A stretch of 64,000 nt of DNA from Clavulina sp. PMI_390. Its lineage: Eukaryota > Basidiomycota > Agaricomycetes > Cantharellales > Hydnaceae. Under the pieces are notes generated by a model. The model saw nothing but the letters and a program-made list of their open reading frames with translations. It was not told the origin of the DNA and did not search any database. Position numbers and translations under genes: made by a program. The DNA lies in assembly GCA_015039315.1 (NCBI GenBank), contig WIDE01000053.1, forward strand, positions 28,189-92,188. Direction: 5' to 3'. Positions 38,501 to 50,490 of the stretch are shown here, piece after piece. Numbering within the stretch: position 1 is the first letter of the stretch; the number at the start of each line of letters is the position of its first letter.

Positions 38501-40919
38501 AACATTGAACCAGGGACGGTGAAACCAAGACACGATAACGGGATGAAGTCCGCAATGAACGGGGAAGTAAATGGTGGTAAACTGCCTCAGATGAATCGCC
38601 GTGGGCAATCATTGTCACCCATCAACGAGAGCCACCAAAGACGTTGCAAGCCGCACACACGAATGCGCATGAAATCATGACATGAGCGGAGGAAAAGAAA
38701 TGTCTCTCCGGATATTCATCCAGCCTCAGTGCCCACGTCAAAACGGCGTCCAGCCATCTCTTCACCAAGATTGGACATTGGAAGGACACCGGAATGAGGC
38801 AGGGACGAGAGAGGAAAGAAAGGCACGAGAAAATGGAGGGGGGGAAGCGAAAATAAAGTCTCGTGAGAGGAGGATAGGAACTCACATTCCGAGCACCTGC
38901 ATGAGGTGAATGCCTTCTGCTGCGAGCGCATCGCCGACGACCTTGCTGAGCGGACCGCCGCTGAAAACCTGTAGAACGGAAAATCGCAGCCAAGCAATAA
39001 CGGAGGCACTTAGCAAACTATTTTTGGCGTAGAGGCAATGCGAGAGAAAGAGAAGGAGAGAAAGAAGAAGTTCCTGCGCCTGTGGGCTTGTGCGCTTTGC
39101 ACTTCGCCTCGGAGGTGTCATAATTGCAGGAACAGGAAACTCGTCCCTGGTGGGGGCATGACGTGACACGACTTTGACAATGGCATGGCAGAGGCCCCGC
39201 GCGCGCGCGCACCGACAGGCGCACGTCAAGCTTGTTTTTGGAGGAGGAGGGAGCCGGCGTCGGTAAATCAGTGCCTGACGGATGACACGGAGCTCATTCG
39301 CCCTGCTCCCTCCTGTCCCTGCGCCAATCGTCCCATCGCAAGCGAATAAGAGCTGGAGATCAAAAACTCACCACTGCACGGCATGGCTTGAGGGCTTCAA
39401 CGTAAGCAGGGTTATGGGACCATGCCTGAGAGAGGAATGGGGTTTCATTTTCCAGCCATGTATAGGGTAAAATGTGGGTAAATCACATACCTCCAGGAAT
39501 ACGGGAATGGCGAAGAGGATCTCCATCTTGAGTGCGGTGACGGCATGGATGACCCGGTCTGGGGTAGGGAACGCAGGTTGGCGAACAGGGTGGAAGACAC
39601 CGAGAACCGCGCCACCTGCAGCCTGATTGATGAAATACCAATAGATGAGTAGCACGCGGTTAGCATTGAGCAAGTGGAAGGGACGAATAGAGAAAGCAAT
39701 TTGGGTGAACAGAAAATTTTGATCTCAATGAGTGATCGAGCAGAAATGGATCGCAAGATTAGGGGAGACCCGATTGGCTCCCCTGGCCTCCCTCGACATG
39801 CGAATTAGGCAGTTCGGCAAATCGTCGCGTGGTGTGTCATCCTCTCTGTTCTCTTCTGATCCGGAGGAGAAAGAGTTGGATACACTTTTCTGCGTCATCT
39901 TGCCGATCACCATTACCGACGACGTCGGCCTCGTGCCCAGAGGAGCGCATGCCTCAAAGGAGCGGAACGAGACGGCTCGACGAGCGAATGAAAGTGTAAT
40001 ACCGGAAAAAAAAAAGAAAGCCAAGAGAGAAGAAACGTACCATGGAGAGCGAGACGATGACGCCGAGGGCGTGGAACATGGGCAGTGCGACACCACCAAT
40101 GACGGCGTGAGCAAGGTCAACCTCGCCATAGTATTGAATACGCATCCATTCAACAAGCATACGCTGGGTGATGTGGATTGGCTTGGGGAAAGATGTCGAT
40201 CCTATTGAAACATCAAGTTGATTTCGCTTAGAAACCGAACCATACCAGTCTGTATGTTGTATCCATTGATGCTACTCACCAGAAGAATGAAGGATCAGAC
40301 CGGGCGAGTCCAATTCAGCGTGAGCGACGGGGACAATGCTCTCCTCTTCGCCAGGCGCAGCAGGGCCGGCAACGTCGAAATAGAATGGCATGGGGAGACG
40401 CTCGACTTCCTGGCCACCTTGGCCGAGAAGGACCTTCAAGCTGCCCTTGCTGAGGCCCTGCATGCTGGGGTCCTCAGAGACGAAAAGGTGCGTGACCTTT
40501 GCCTGCTTGAGCAGGTGTGCAATCGCGGAGGGCGAGTTGCGGGGCGAGAGCGGGAAGGGAACGTATCCCGCACGCATGATAGCGTGGATGAGGATGAAAG
40601 TCGAGACGGTGTCGGCGAGGGCAAGGATGCCGATCACCTTTGTGCCGTCGGTGGGCACATTGTAGGACTTGACGATCTCTGCGGTGCGGTGCGTAGCCAG
40701 ACGGACCTGCTTCCAGTCAATGGTGACGAGCTCGTGCGTATCGTTGTCCTCGTAGATGAAATACGGGTGGGTGGGCGCATTGGTTGCGAGGAAATCCCAG
40801 AGCTCCGGCGCAGTGACGGTGCCGTCGACGGGAGGAGTAACAAAGGTCTTGGAGGTGGCGCCTTGGCGGGTGTACCAGCCAGGGAGGACCTTGGGGTATG
40901 GTGGTAGGTGGTTCACCAT
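35569..40919 (-). CDS. NRPS-like adenylate-forming reductase (A-PCP-R) with C-terminal membrane anchor
   Basis: A three-domain enzyme that activates a carboxylic or amino acid as AMP ester, loads it on a phosphopantetheine arm and reduces the thioester with NADPH. ATG 40919 (MVNHLPPYPKVLPGW). The adenylation domain runs through about ten exons, with LPMFHALGV, FSGGPLSKVVGDAL, HLMQVLGM, YKVFGRADDQIMLSTGEK and FTGKGSIRKRAVVEEY. The carrier site is FQHGSDSLQ; its Ser codon is split by an intron (about 37305-37355). The reductase domain has VIVMTGSTGALGTTML and YGESKWVAE (Tyr-x3-Lys). It ends in a hydrophobic stretch (GSSLVIAAGAVVGASFLL), stop TGA 35569-35571. It lacks the N-terminal extension and size of Lys2. 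One intron is 403 bp (38969-39371) with a GC dinucleotide run at about 39199-39210. Product unknown. Confidence 0.88.
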
Positions 40920-41682
40920 GGGTGTGTGGAGGCTAGTTCGTGTGGGAGATAGGGAATGGGATAAATTGGGTGGTTGCCAGACAGCTGCAGTCAGTTGCAG
41001 GAGGGCGGGGGTGCGGGAGGGTAAGGAACGATTCTGCTGCTGTCAATGCGCGACCAAGGGTTTTAAATCCCCGGGTACCACAGAGTCCGTGCGGAGTCTT
41101 CATCTCCTTGAAGTGATATAGTGGCTAGTTATTTGATGCCTCCTCCGGTGGCTATCACCAGGGGGGGCGGATCGCGTTCTCGAGCAGGTGGAAATGGACC
41201 GATCATTAGTTTTCATGCTGACTGACATTTCTCACATCGGGCAAGAGTCTGGCGCAGCGATTGGAAGATCCATATGGGCAAAACAACAGGAAAAGGAAGC
41301 CAAGCCATGCCAATCCAGTGGCTACGTCTGCGCGTCATTAGGTGTCCCTGTTCTCCTCGCCTCCGTCCATGACGGGAAGGGATTTTTGTGGATGGAGCTA
41401 GGGAAGATCCGTCGAGCATCCACAAGAAAAGCGGTCCCTCCTCTTGGCTCCAGGCTTAGACTGCCGAATAGGAATGTAATATAGCCATGTGCAAAAAGAA
41501 ACTCGATAAAACAAACGCTAGCCCGCATAGAACTGTGTGTGTGTGCCAAGGGTGCAAGTTCCGGACTGGATGACCACTCCATCATAATGGATGTGATATG
41601 AGCGTGGAGAATCATGTTCCAACTTGAACACAGCCACCGTCAACACGCCACAACAGCCGTCAGCAAACAACCTCGACCGCCC
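40920..41682. promoter_or_regulatory. Divergent promoter region
   Basis: About 760 bp between the start codons of the NRPS-like reductase (-) and the borealin-like gene (+). No coding frame is supported. It must hold both promoters; no specific site stands out. Confidence 0.4.
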
Positions 41683-43314
41683 ATGTTTGCCACACCCAAG
41701 GCTCATCACAGCTATGCGTCTTCACGCGCATTATCTCAGCGAGAGAAAGAGAAAATATTGCAACTCTATGATATGGAATGTGAGCGTTCCCGACGCGTCT
41801 CGATCGCGCCTCTCGTAGCTTGACACCTCTCCCTCTCTTCCCTCCACTTGGTAGTGGAGTCGCGTCTAAGTGACCTCCGCGCACACCTGGACGCCAAGCT
41901 TGCCGACTTACTCATGCACTCGAATAATCAAATCACGCGTCTGCCTCCTAGCGTCCGCACTGTTACTCTCCGCGAGTTCGGAGAGAAGTATAATGGGGAG
42001 CTAAATGCACTTGTCAGAGGGATGGCTTCCCTCAACGTGCTCCGGAATAACCCTGTACCCCCATCAGTCGGAAAGAGGTATGTATCCGAGACGTCGCTTG
42101 TGGAGCCGTCATTAGCCTCGTTCTGTGTTGATTTTCGTCCATTGCACATGTGCGGCTCCCCATGCGTTGTAGAAAGCGCCACGACGCCGCCAACGAGAAG
42201 GAGGACGAAGCCGAGAACCGGAAGACTAAAACAGGTTAGTGATGTCAATCCACCCTTTGCCGCTGAATCGTTGTCATTTCTTCATACGCTGACACACCCC
42301 CAATCTATCGACCAAATCGTCTCGTGTTGTGACGTGATATGGTGGTTGCGGATTTGCGCGATTGTCATTGCTGACCCCACCACGCTTATTATAGCTCGTC
42401 AAGCTCCTGATTCACCTCAGAAGCCACTTCCGCCGAGAACAGCGCACGGAACGCCAGGTCCTCGAGTCCGAGCCGTGTCAGCTAACGCAGCGACCACAGC
42501 ATCATCCAGCGCTCGCCAATTCGCCTCTCGACCCCCTCAGATCGCTGGGCCTTCCTCTACTTACCCTTCAGCATCAGCATCATCGTCTCACCATGTCCGA
42601 TCTGTTTCCCAGTCCCAAGCCCAATCCAAGACTTCTCAACAACAACAGCAAATTCCCTTCCCCCACTCCTCGTCGACGTTTGACCCTCCACGCACCTCTA
42701 AGCCTCTCCCTGCGTACCCGCGCCCCATGCGTCCCGATGAGGTCATCCTCAGCGAGAACGGTTCTCCCGTCGCGAACCCCTTTAGCGGCGGGGCGGCGCA
42801 TCCTCGAGCCCGCGTCGGATCTGGGTCTTCTCTCTTCTCCGGGTCTGGCTCTGGTGGAGGGGGGCTAATGACGGTATCAAAGGAAATGAAAGAAGTGGAA
42901 AGGGAGCTCTCAATTGCGCGCATTGCAGTGGCGAGAGACTCGTCAAGTACGACGGGTACAGGTGGGACGCGTTCGTCTCAGGGAACAGCTGTGGAGCGAG
43001 AAGGTGGAGACGGGAGTGCGCTCATGTTGCAGGTGAAGACGATGAGCGGGCATATGGTCGCATTCGACCCCCTGAAGACATTACCTGGTCCGTATTTGCT
43101 CTTCTTCACTCCCTCTATACCAGTTGTTCCATCCGTTCGAAACTGACATGATGCAATCATCTCATCTCTTCCGTGCTCCTTTACGGGGTTCTGTGTTACA
43201 GAGGATCTCGAAGCCCGTGATGATCTGCCAAAGGAGGATAAAAAGGCCATCGCGGCTGCCATGTTACAATTTGCCAGCACAATGAGAAGCTGGGGCAACC
43301 TCGCCTCATCATGA
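41683..43314 (+). CDS. Borealin/Nbl1-like chromosomal passenger subunit
   Basis: ATG 41683 (MFATPKAHHSYASSRALS). Exon 1 ends at 41779 and joins 41855 in phase to give LQLYDMELESRLSDLRAHLDA. The next stretch, ITRLPPSVRTVTLREFGEKY, fits the conserved N-terminal helix pair of Nbl1/borealin (usually Leu/Ile-Pro-x2-Val-Arg, then Thr-Leu-Arg-Glu-Phe-x2-Lys-Tyr), which binds survivin and INCENP at centromeres and the spindle midzone. The middle is a long Ser/Pro/Gln-rich, probably disordered region with a five-residue Gln run, then a helix MTVSKEMKEVERELSIARIAV. The last exon gives EDLEARDDLPKEDKKAIAAAML and stop TGA 43312-43314. A long intron interrupts the region near 42230-42390. The assignment rests on the short N-terminal motif. 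Confidence 0.6.
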
Positions 43315-43773
43315 TAGATGTAGTGTTATCTATTGCAAGATCGCATCATTTGCATTTCTTCACAAGCTGTGCTGTTGTCCTTGTTCGTTGCATCTTCCCA
43401 TCCTGTGAATCGCTCCCACTCATCTGGCGTCTGTGGCCTAGCTAGACAAACCTCCCCGCATCTGCTCTCTGCGTTTTTTACATTTGGCCCCAGTTATATT
43501 ATTTCGCAATTGTACATTTTCCTTTGGCACCATCGATACACGCCTTTGCCTTCCACAGAGCCAGGCACAGAATGACCATCGTTGGACGATAATCAAATAT
43601 ATTCATGTCGATCCGAACTTGTTCGATCCCCAAGCATCGCCTCCATCCAAACCCTGGTCTCCCATCCCTCACCCAACATCCTTTGAGCAGACAACACCAA
43701 AGGAACGCGTTTATCGTGCCCAAATCTCGATATCTACTTCCCCCAACTCCCAGCTAGCGATTTCAAACTCGAA
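43315..43773. other. Intergenic region
   Basis: About 460 bp of presumed 3' UTR and promoter between the borealin-like gene and the next plus-strand gene. No coding frame is supported. Confidence 0.35.
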
Positions 43774-46568
43774 ATGTCGCGCTCAGCCTACCCACAACAG
43801 ATGCCTGGCTACCAGCCTCCCGCGCCGCCTGGACCACCGCAACAGTATGGATCAGGTCCAGGAATGGGAGGCCCGATCTCACCTCCTCCGACGTTTGGAA
43901 ACCCTACGCCTGCACCTGGTATGATGGGACCGCAGGAAGGCGCGATGCAACCTGGGGTTGGCGGGGTCGGTGCCGCGGTCGGAGTGGGCGCTATGGGTGG
44001 CCCACCTCCTGGGCATGACACGGTATGTCTGTGATTCACTTTGATCTCGACTGTGGGTGTTCCTGGGACCTGTTGTCTATTTCCCTCTATGGTTTATCTC
44101 CTCTTTCTGCGTTGATTTCGTGTGATGGATTCATTCTTGATTTACTTGAGTTTGTGCGAGAATCGGATTGGACAATAGAAAGAATGTTATTGCTTCGTTG
44201 CATGAGAGCCTGTTTCCAGGTTCTTCGAGAAACGAACGAACGAACGGATCGACAACGAGGGCTTCTGCGCCTATACCCCTCGTGTGCGCGTTCATGCGCT
44301 TGTCTACGTTTCCATTGACGGTGTGAGATCACACTAATGCCTCAATTTCTGTTCGAATGAACGGAGTTTTTTTCTTCCCTTTTACCCCTGGCATCACATC
44401 AAGCACGGTGTCTCGCTTAGACCCTTGCCAAGGACAGCCTGGTACTTTCCGGCAGGTTGAATACGAACGCTACTGTAGTCATTTGGTTTTCTCCATCCTT
44501 TTTTGTTTCTGATTTTCATTCCTACCTCTTTATATTCCTCTTTATATTCCTCTGCAATTTCCGCCCACTCCGCCCCGTCCCACTCAATACTCAGCTTCTT
44601 GTCCATTGCGATACCTTCTCCTTCCCGATTTCCAGGTATCTGGTGAAGTTTACGGATATGCCCTGCGTCAATTCCGAATGGCGCACGAGACGGTCGAGAA
44701 GCAGCGCCGGCAACTAGAAGAGCAGGAGCGGCAGGTTGCGTTGTTGAGGCAGCGCATTGCCGTACTGGAAGGCGGTGATAACCAAGGTATGGCGAGGACG
44801 AATCAGCGACAGGGCGGGCAAAGCGTGGATGATTTCTCGATCAAGGTGAGAGCCACAATATCTCTTATTTCTCTCATCATAGAGGAGTGCCTGGAGTCAG
44901 GGCCAATGGAACCGGATGGGGAGCCATGGGTCGTCGTGCGGGGATCGGCGATCGAATTTCCGGGCGGGGAGAAACGTATCAGGGGATTGCCTTGGCTGAC
45001 AAGTGCAAGAGACAGGTGCCTGTCAGCTAGCATGACGTGCATGCGCCCGTTCTCCCTAGGATCAACCCAAAGCGCATGCATGTCGGGCTCATGACTCAAC
45101 TGTGGCTTTGTTGTCCCTCAAAGCCACGCAAACTCGCACGCCACTCCCCACAATCGGCTCCCTTGTTTCGCCACCTTTGAATCCATCATCTCATTACTTT
45201 TCGCATGTGTCCGTATCGGTTATACTGACCGAGATGATCTGCTCCTAGAACGCTGCTTCGAAACTCGAGCGCCTCGTCAATCGCTGGGCTGCAGATGTTG
45301 TTCGAGCACTCCCCAATAATCTCGATGCGGTCTATAATGCCTGCCAAAACGATATTGGTGGACTGGACATCTCCAACCCTTCCCCCGCTTTGGTGCAAAA
45401 TATCCTACGGCATGCGTTCTGCGAGACCATTTCAGAGGTAAACGCATGAACTTTGCATGGCACTTTATGAGCTTGACTAATCGGTTGATGCCCTCTATCT
45501 TGCTCCTATCTTTTAAATCGCTCTATGTGCGGGGATCACTTCTAATGAAAAACTGGCGGCGTCGTACTTGCGACACCTTTTTATACGCCTACTCCCCGTT
45601 CCTTTGGCTCACTCCGCGCATTCGGCTCGGACCGGGGTGTAACGATTCCGTTATGATCCTACATTCGTTATTCGTGCTATCAGGGTGTCATCAACTGTCT
45701 AATCGTTACCAATTCACCGGAGACAAATATCCAACTGTCCCGTATTCATGACCACATCTTCCAACGTACGTCTCCTTCCACCCTCGATTCAGAATCCGAT
45801 GCTCGAGGCTTACTCACGCGCCTTCGGACCTCCATGGCTCCTCGGACGGGATCTCATGTTTCGCCGCTTGCTCGGAATATTGCTCCCTTGTCCCTTTTGT
45901 AGGAGATCCGACCGTTGCTAGTGTGTGGAGACGACAGACCTTCTCTGCGGCCGTCGAGGCGTTTACGGCTGAGATGTCCGCACACGTTCTGAGCGAGCAT
46001 CTCCCTAGCCTTCTCGAAGTCCTCTCCCCTCTCCCTACTAATCAGATGATATCACCTCCACCGCCTGCGGTACTCTCCGAGGGCCTCGCAGCGATTCTCA
46101 ATTCGGCGTATGACTTTTCGCGAATGTTGCATGCGTCCAAGACTGCGAGTGGCGGCCAGAGTGGTGGCGCAGACGCATTCTATAAGAGCTTTGTACCAGA
46201 ACTGGGGAGTGTGCTATACCCAAAGCAGATTGAGCTGCTGAAGCGGTGTCGGAAACACGAGAGCGGGGAGATCGACAAAGTGGGGGCTTGTGTATTCCCG
46301 GTATGTCATGGCCGTTTCTTCTTCACTTTCTGCGGAGAGCCAGCCTCTAACTCATGGCTATTCTGCTTCCTCCGCCTCATGGCTGAACGCTGGGTTTTAC
46401 ACATTTCGATAGGGCCTGGTGAAGGTCGCTCGCGGGATCGAGGGAGCTCAGACGAATGAAACGGGCCAGATGGTGGTGCGGCGTGCTCAAGTTGTGTGCG
46501 AGTGTGCGCTGCTTGGCTTCGATCCTGCGGCTGCGAATGGGGTTCCTGCGCACATGCATGCTGCATAG
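43774..46568 (+). CDS. Unrecognised coiled-coil protein, Pro/Gly-rich N-terminus
   Basis: I do not recognise this family. The first exon (43774-44022) encodes about 80 residues rich in Pro, Gly, Gln and Met, probably disordered. A 613 bp intron (44023-44635, GTATGT...CCAG) then leads to VSGEVYGYALRQFRMAHETV and a coiled coil, KQRRQLEEQERQVALLRQRI. Later exons give ASKLERLVNRWAADVVRALP, VYNACQNDIGGLDI, RIHDHIFQRDPTVASVWRRQ, LSEGLAAILNSAYDFSRML, SFVPELGSVLYPKQIELLKR and, at the end, RRAQVVCECALLGFDPAA, stop TAG 46566-46568. Introns of 613, 403 and about 246 bp are unusually long for this window. All joins are in phase, so the model is good although the function is unknown. A decayed fragment of it lies at 60310-60620. 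Confidence 0.75.
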
Positions 46569-47541
46569 GGGGCTCAGCAGAACGTACTGACCGAAGACTT
46601 TCTTGGGGGCCTAGTGTCACCATACAGTTGATTGTTAAGTATGGTATTGTTTGTCATGTACAATATTTGCTTGCTATTGGTATCAATCGTCAAAGCGTCC
46701 CAAGAAATGGATCTGTCCACCCTTTAGCCTGTTCATGAGCAGTACTACCCCGAATGGTTTGTAATACACAACACATCACTCGAAGGTATTCTCAAGCAAC
46801 ACAGATCCTGTTGTTACGTGACGGTGTCCCGTCTCACGATCTAGACTCATCGGACTGTTAGGATAGCTTTGGCTCTGACACCTCCGCATCTCGTCCTGTA
46901 TATAATGCCTCGTGCCTCGATAGATTACAAGTCTCTCGTCGAATCAACGCTATATTTCCCCCCCTCCTATCGTCGGTTCCGTCTGACTTCGTGCGACTCC
47001 CAGTTCCTCCCTTGTCACTCCCACTCCTCGTTCGTCAATAGACAAGTCAAATCCCATCCCTCACGGCCTCGGCGTCTCTTCCGATCCGAGCCCGTAACAC
47101 CTGTGTGCTTGAATTTACGGCTGTAGGTCCGGAAGTCGAGCCGGGCCTGAAGCACACTGCCCTTCCAGGCAGAGCTATTTCCCTTAGGCTTCAGATTTTG
47201 ACCAGCGCTACTGTAGGAAGACAGCAAAGAGAGTGGTTTTCTCCAAAGCCATATGCTTCCGTCAAGACCAAATACGGCGCCATTGGCAATAATAAATCGT
47301 ATCCGGCGCTTGCCGCTTCCGATTTGCGATCCTCGTGCAACACACGTGCCCAGACCTCCATAACACCTTTTCGTTCTACGCCTGCTGATTGGGGCGTGTA
47401 TTCGACGACTGCTCCGTCGTACGGGCCCAAATCCTCTGTCTTGATCTTCAAGTTGCGTGATATAGTACGGTTCAATGTAACTGAAGAAATGCTCCCATCA
47501 GTACACTCATTTACGGTTACGTTTTGGTGGTCAGATCGCCC
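46569..47541. other. Intergenic region with antisense coding-like frames
   Basis: About 970 bp before the first kinase-like gene. Two overlapping minus-strand frames (47475-47191 and 47227-47015) have coding-like composition, for example IKTEDLGPYDGAVVEYTPQS and KPKGNSSAWKGSVLQARLDF, and could be exons of an unrecognised gene or a remnant. The first begins at TTG and stays open upstream without an ATG, so I do not call a gene. Confidence 0.3.
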
Positions 47542-49051
47542 ATGATGAACAACGAGGAATCAGACTTAGAGCACCTTGTATCCTCTAGTGAAACTTTTTC
47601 TTCTTACCCAGAATTGAGGGCGCATCTCGATAGCCACCAACAGGTCCACGCTATCTTACGCTCCTCCACTCCTCTATTCACTTCAACTCATACCAACGAG
47701 GATGCTGCGCATCAGGCATACCAATCATTCCGAAAAAGCATCCTAGACCTTCCTGTAACTGAACTACCTGTCGTTGTGACCGCCATACAAGTCGTGCGTC
47801 TATTTCCTGCTCGATATCCTCTTTGAGGCTGACGTTCACTCTACAACCTCGAACGTTCCGCCTCCCATATTCAACCTCTCAAATAGTGCATCGAAAAATG
47901 CAAGGCTCTGCCCTTAGTTGCGGCGCTTCGGCTGCGATTACTTCAAGATGTTTGTCAAGAGTCTGGTATATTCCCCGAAATGTATTGGATACGTGGTGTG
48001 CACCTACAGAGGCGTATTGCCTGGGGCAGTGATACTATTATCTACAAAGGCGACTATCAAAAACAAACTGTGGCTGTCCGAGTGTGTCAGCATTCTCACA
48101 AACAGAGCGAGGACGAGCAACACCAGCAGTTGAAGGTACTACTCCTGCGAATAAGTATATTGGAAGCTAGACCGACTAATTCTCGCCCACTCAGCTCTTC
48201 CGTCGAGAGATTATCACCCATTGGCAACTTCACCATCCCAATTTGGTTGATATTATCGGTATTAGCAAATCTACGGACACCTTTTCCAGTGACGAGTTCC
48301 TCGATGCAGTTGGCGTTCTGGTGCCATTACCCAACATGGTGCTCAGATACGCAGAACATGGCTCGGCAGCGGATTACTTGAGATCCGATCTTGGTTCGTG
48401 GTATTTCCTCCACGTGGTTCGTCATTTCCTGCTATCCCCCATATGCATCACACGACTTACGTACGACCCGAAGGTCAAAGGTGTGGCTGACGGCCTTGAA
48501 TACTTGCATTCTCGGTTTCCACCTATCGTGCACGGAGACCTCCATGATGTAAGTGCGGTTGAGTAGCCTGCAGCTCTGTATCTCTCACCTGTGCTTCTTG
48601 GACACAGCATAACGTCGTCGTCACCGGTTCGGGGGATGCGCTTATTTGTGACTTTGGTCGATCGCGTATCCACCACATAACTCCCCGCACCAATACGCAG
48701 TTCAGCGGGGACGCCCGCTTGAGATTTGCCGCCCCAGAGTTAACAAGCGGTGATCAAGTCTTAGGCAACGAGGCATCAGACATCTACTCATTGGCGATGA
48801 CAATCTACTCGCTAGGCGTAGGTAAACCACCCCTTGATAATGTTTTGGGCAATCAGCGAGCAGTGAGGCAAATGGAAAAGGGAGAGCGGCCTCGGCGTGA
48901 AAATGACGCGGAAACATTCCGCAGGCTTGACAACGCCACTAGCTCAAAGGTCTGGTTGCTACTAGAGCAGATGTGGGTGCATGAATCTCAGGACCGACCC
49001 AGTGCCAGTACAGTCTGTGGAATATTGGCAAAAATCGACCCTGAATCTTGA
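47542..49051 (+). CDS. Protein kinase-like protein 1 (beta3 Lys replaced by Arg)
   Basis: Kinase-fold protein of the kind greatly expanded in Rhizoctonia-like fungi. ATG 47542 (MMNNEESDLEHL) begins an N-terminal helical region with SFRKSILDLP; then RLRLLQDVCQESGI leads into the kinase domain. The beta3 strand is TVAVRVCQ, with Arg (CGA 48079-48081) at the ATP-anchoring Lys. The glycine loop is weak (WGSDTIIYKG). The catalytic loop HGDLHDHNVVV keeps Asp and Asn across an intron, DFG is kept (CDFGRSR), APE is FAAPELTS, and SDIYSLAMTIYSLGVGKPPL follows. The stop is TGA 49049-49051. The fold is clear, but activity is doubtful without the lysine. Paralogue of 58194-59962. Confidence 0.8.
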
Positions 49052-50079
49052 CAATCATTCAGCCGAGCGCACTCGACATATAGCCTATGGGGTGGAATGT
49101 CTTGATAGCTGCCATTACCAGGCACTATATCATATGGGCATCTGATAAGACCAGACCCCCAACTAGTACTGTGTAAGGTTAATGGTGCCTCTAGTGTTAC
49201 ATGCCCCATCATGATCCACAGCCAAAACTTGATTGATAAATAGCCATGTGTCTCAGAATATATCCTACCATCCTGCAATACTTTCCAATAACATAGCAGC
49301 TTGCTGCAAAAATATGCCCCTGTTGATTGCCCTTCATTTTCCTCTCACCAGCCTCCATCTCATGATAATACTAGATTCTTCTGACAAGTGTTTTATCTCA
49401 CACTGAATGTGATGACCTAGCCTTATAATCACTGTTGCGCAGTGGCAAGGCCGGAACATGAAGGGGCTCTTGGTAGCCCCCGAAGATTATCAAACCCCAG
49501 CACACTTCACTGCGGAATCCAATGCGCATGACAAACCCCGACCAAAGCAGACAATAACACTAAAACACAATCAATTTCCCCTCCCACCCAACTGTATCCC
49601 CTTTATTGATACCAAATGTCTCACTCAATCACCACCAGCCACTAGTTCACCTCCTTATCAGGCAAATTAGTAGTTGTAGAATGCCCCCAAAACAGGGACC
49701 ACGGATATAGATGGTCACCTCTGTATTTGTGTAAGGTTCCCCACACTAGTGAGAGAAAGAGAGAGAGAATTGGTTTTACTGCATCGGGCTGCTAACCTTG
49801 GCACATAGGGCGGGACTTATACTACAGTGTTTATTACATGGGTTGTAGGCTAACTGTTATGGGATCTATATGAATAGTCTGAGCTGTCTGGTTTGGCGCG
49901 CTTTCAGTGGTGTGCGGGTTAAGTTAGAAAGGGAGGAAAGGATAGGGGAGGGGAGGGGCATGGGCATACTGTAGGGATCTATGTAGATGCTGCCTTGTCA
50001 AAGGCTCATGTGATTCTGATGAAGCAAGTGAGTCGCTTGCACCCTTTGAGGTGCTGAGCAGGTCTTCTAAGTTCATTCA
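49052..50079. other. Gene-poor region
   Basis: No gene is supported. It contains a GAGAGAAAGAGAGAGAGA purine stretch (about 49751-49768), a purine-rich GGAGGGG-type run near 49930-49960, and otherwise unremarkable sequence. Confidence 0.35.
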
Positions 50080-50380
50080 TCCTTTATTGCCTTCAAGGAT
50101 GGGATGGAAGTCGTCAAAGCGGGGGCAGTTGAGCAGGATGTGGTTGCGGGTTTGCAAAGCGCCGCATGGGCACTGGATGGGTTTGGGGATGTTGAAGTAG
50201 TTGTGGTGGCTGCCAATGAAGGCATGGCCGGTTTGACATTGGAGGATCCTTACTAAGAGCTTGGGTCGTAGGGAGCAGAGGCGACAGGAGGGTTTGGTGG
50301 ACGGTGGGATGGAGTTAGCCGCTCAGAAGTCTAAGCAGTGGTTGGTTGCAGCGGCATGGCCGGCCCACTGGTGGGTCCAG
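50080..50380 (-). mobile_element. LINE C-terminal relic (second family)
   Basis: On the minus strand this encodes ILQCQTGHAFIGSHHNYFN and CPCGALQTRNHILLNCPRF, the Cys-His tail (C-x-C-G-x7-H-x4-C) found after the RNase H domain of fungal non-LTR retrotransposons. The same tail in copy B at 55920-56778 reads CPCGHYLQTRQHILQDCPDY, so this is a related but distinct family. A stop interrupts the frame further upstream. No clear target duplication was found. Confidence 0.7.
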
Positions 50381-50490
50381 CGAATGCGGGTCCCTTTTTC
50401 CAGTATACAACGCAAATCCAGATGCACCCTCCCATGGAGGTGTCCGTGGATGCTCAATGTATCTGTATCCATGAATTCGGATGCATCTTG
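50381..50490 (+). repeat. Dispersed repeat, left copy of an inverted pair
   Basis: ACGCAAATCCAGATGCACCC followed by CATGGAGGTGTCCGTGGATG and GTATCTGTATCCATG aligns with the reverse complement of 52570-52690, including the flanking TCCAG seven bases before CGCAAAT. Sequence identity is moderate. Confidence 0.55.

Noticed and set aside
35569..40919. Aminoadipate reductase Lys2
   Set aside because: The domain order is the same, but the N-terminus, total size and C-terminal membrane segment do not fit the longer Lys2 protein.
49751..49768. GA-rich run as a regulatory or replication element
   Set aside because: Simple purine repeats of this size are common in spacers and nothing else supports a function.
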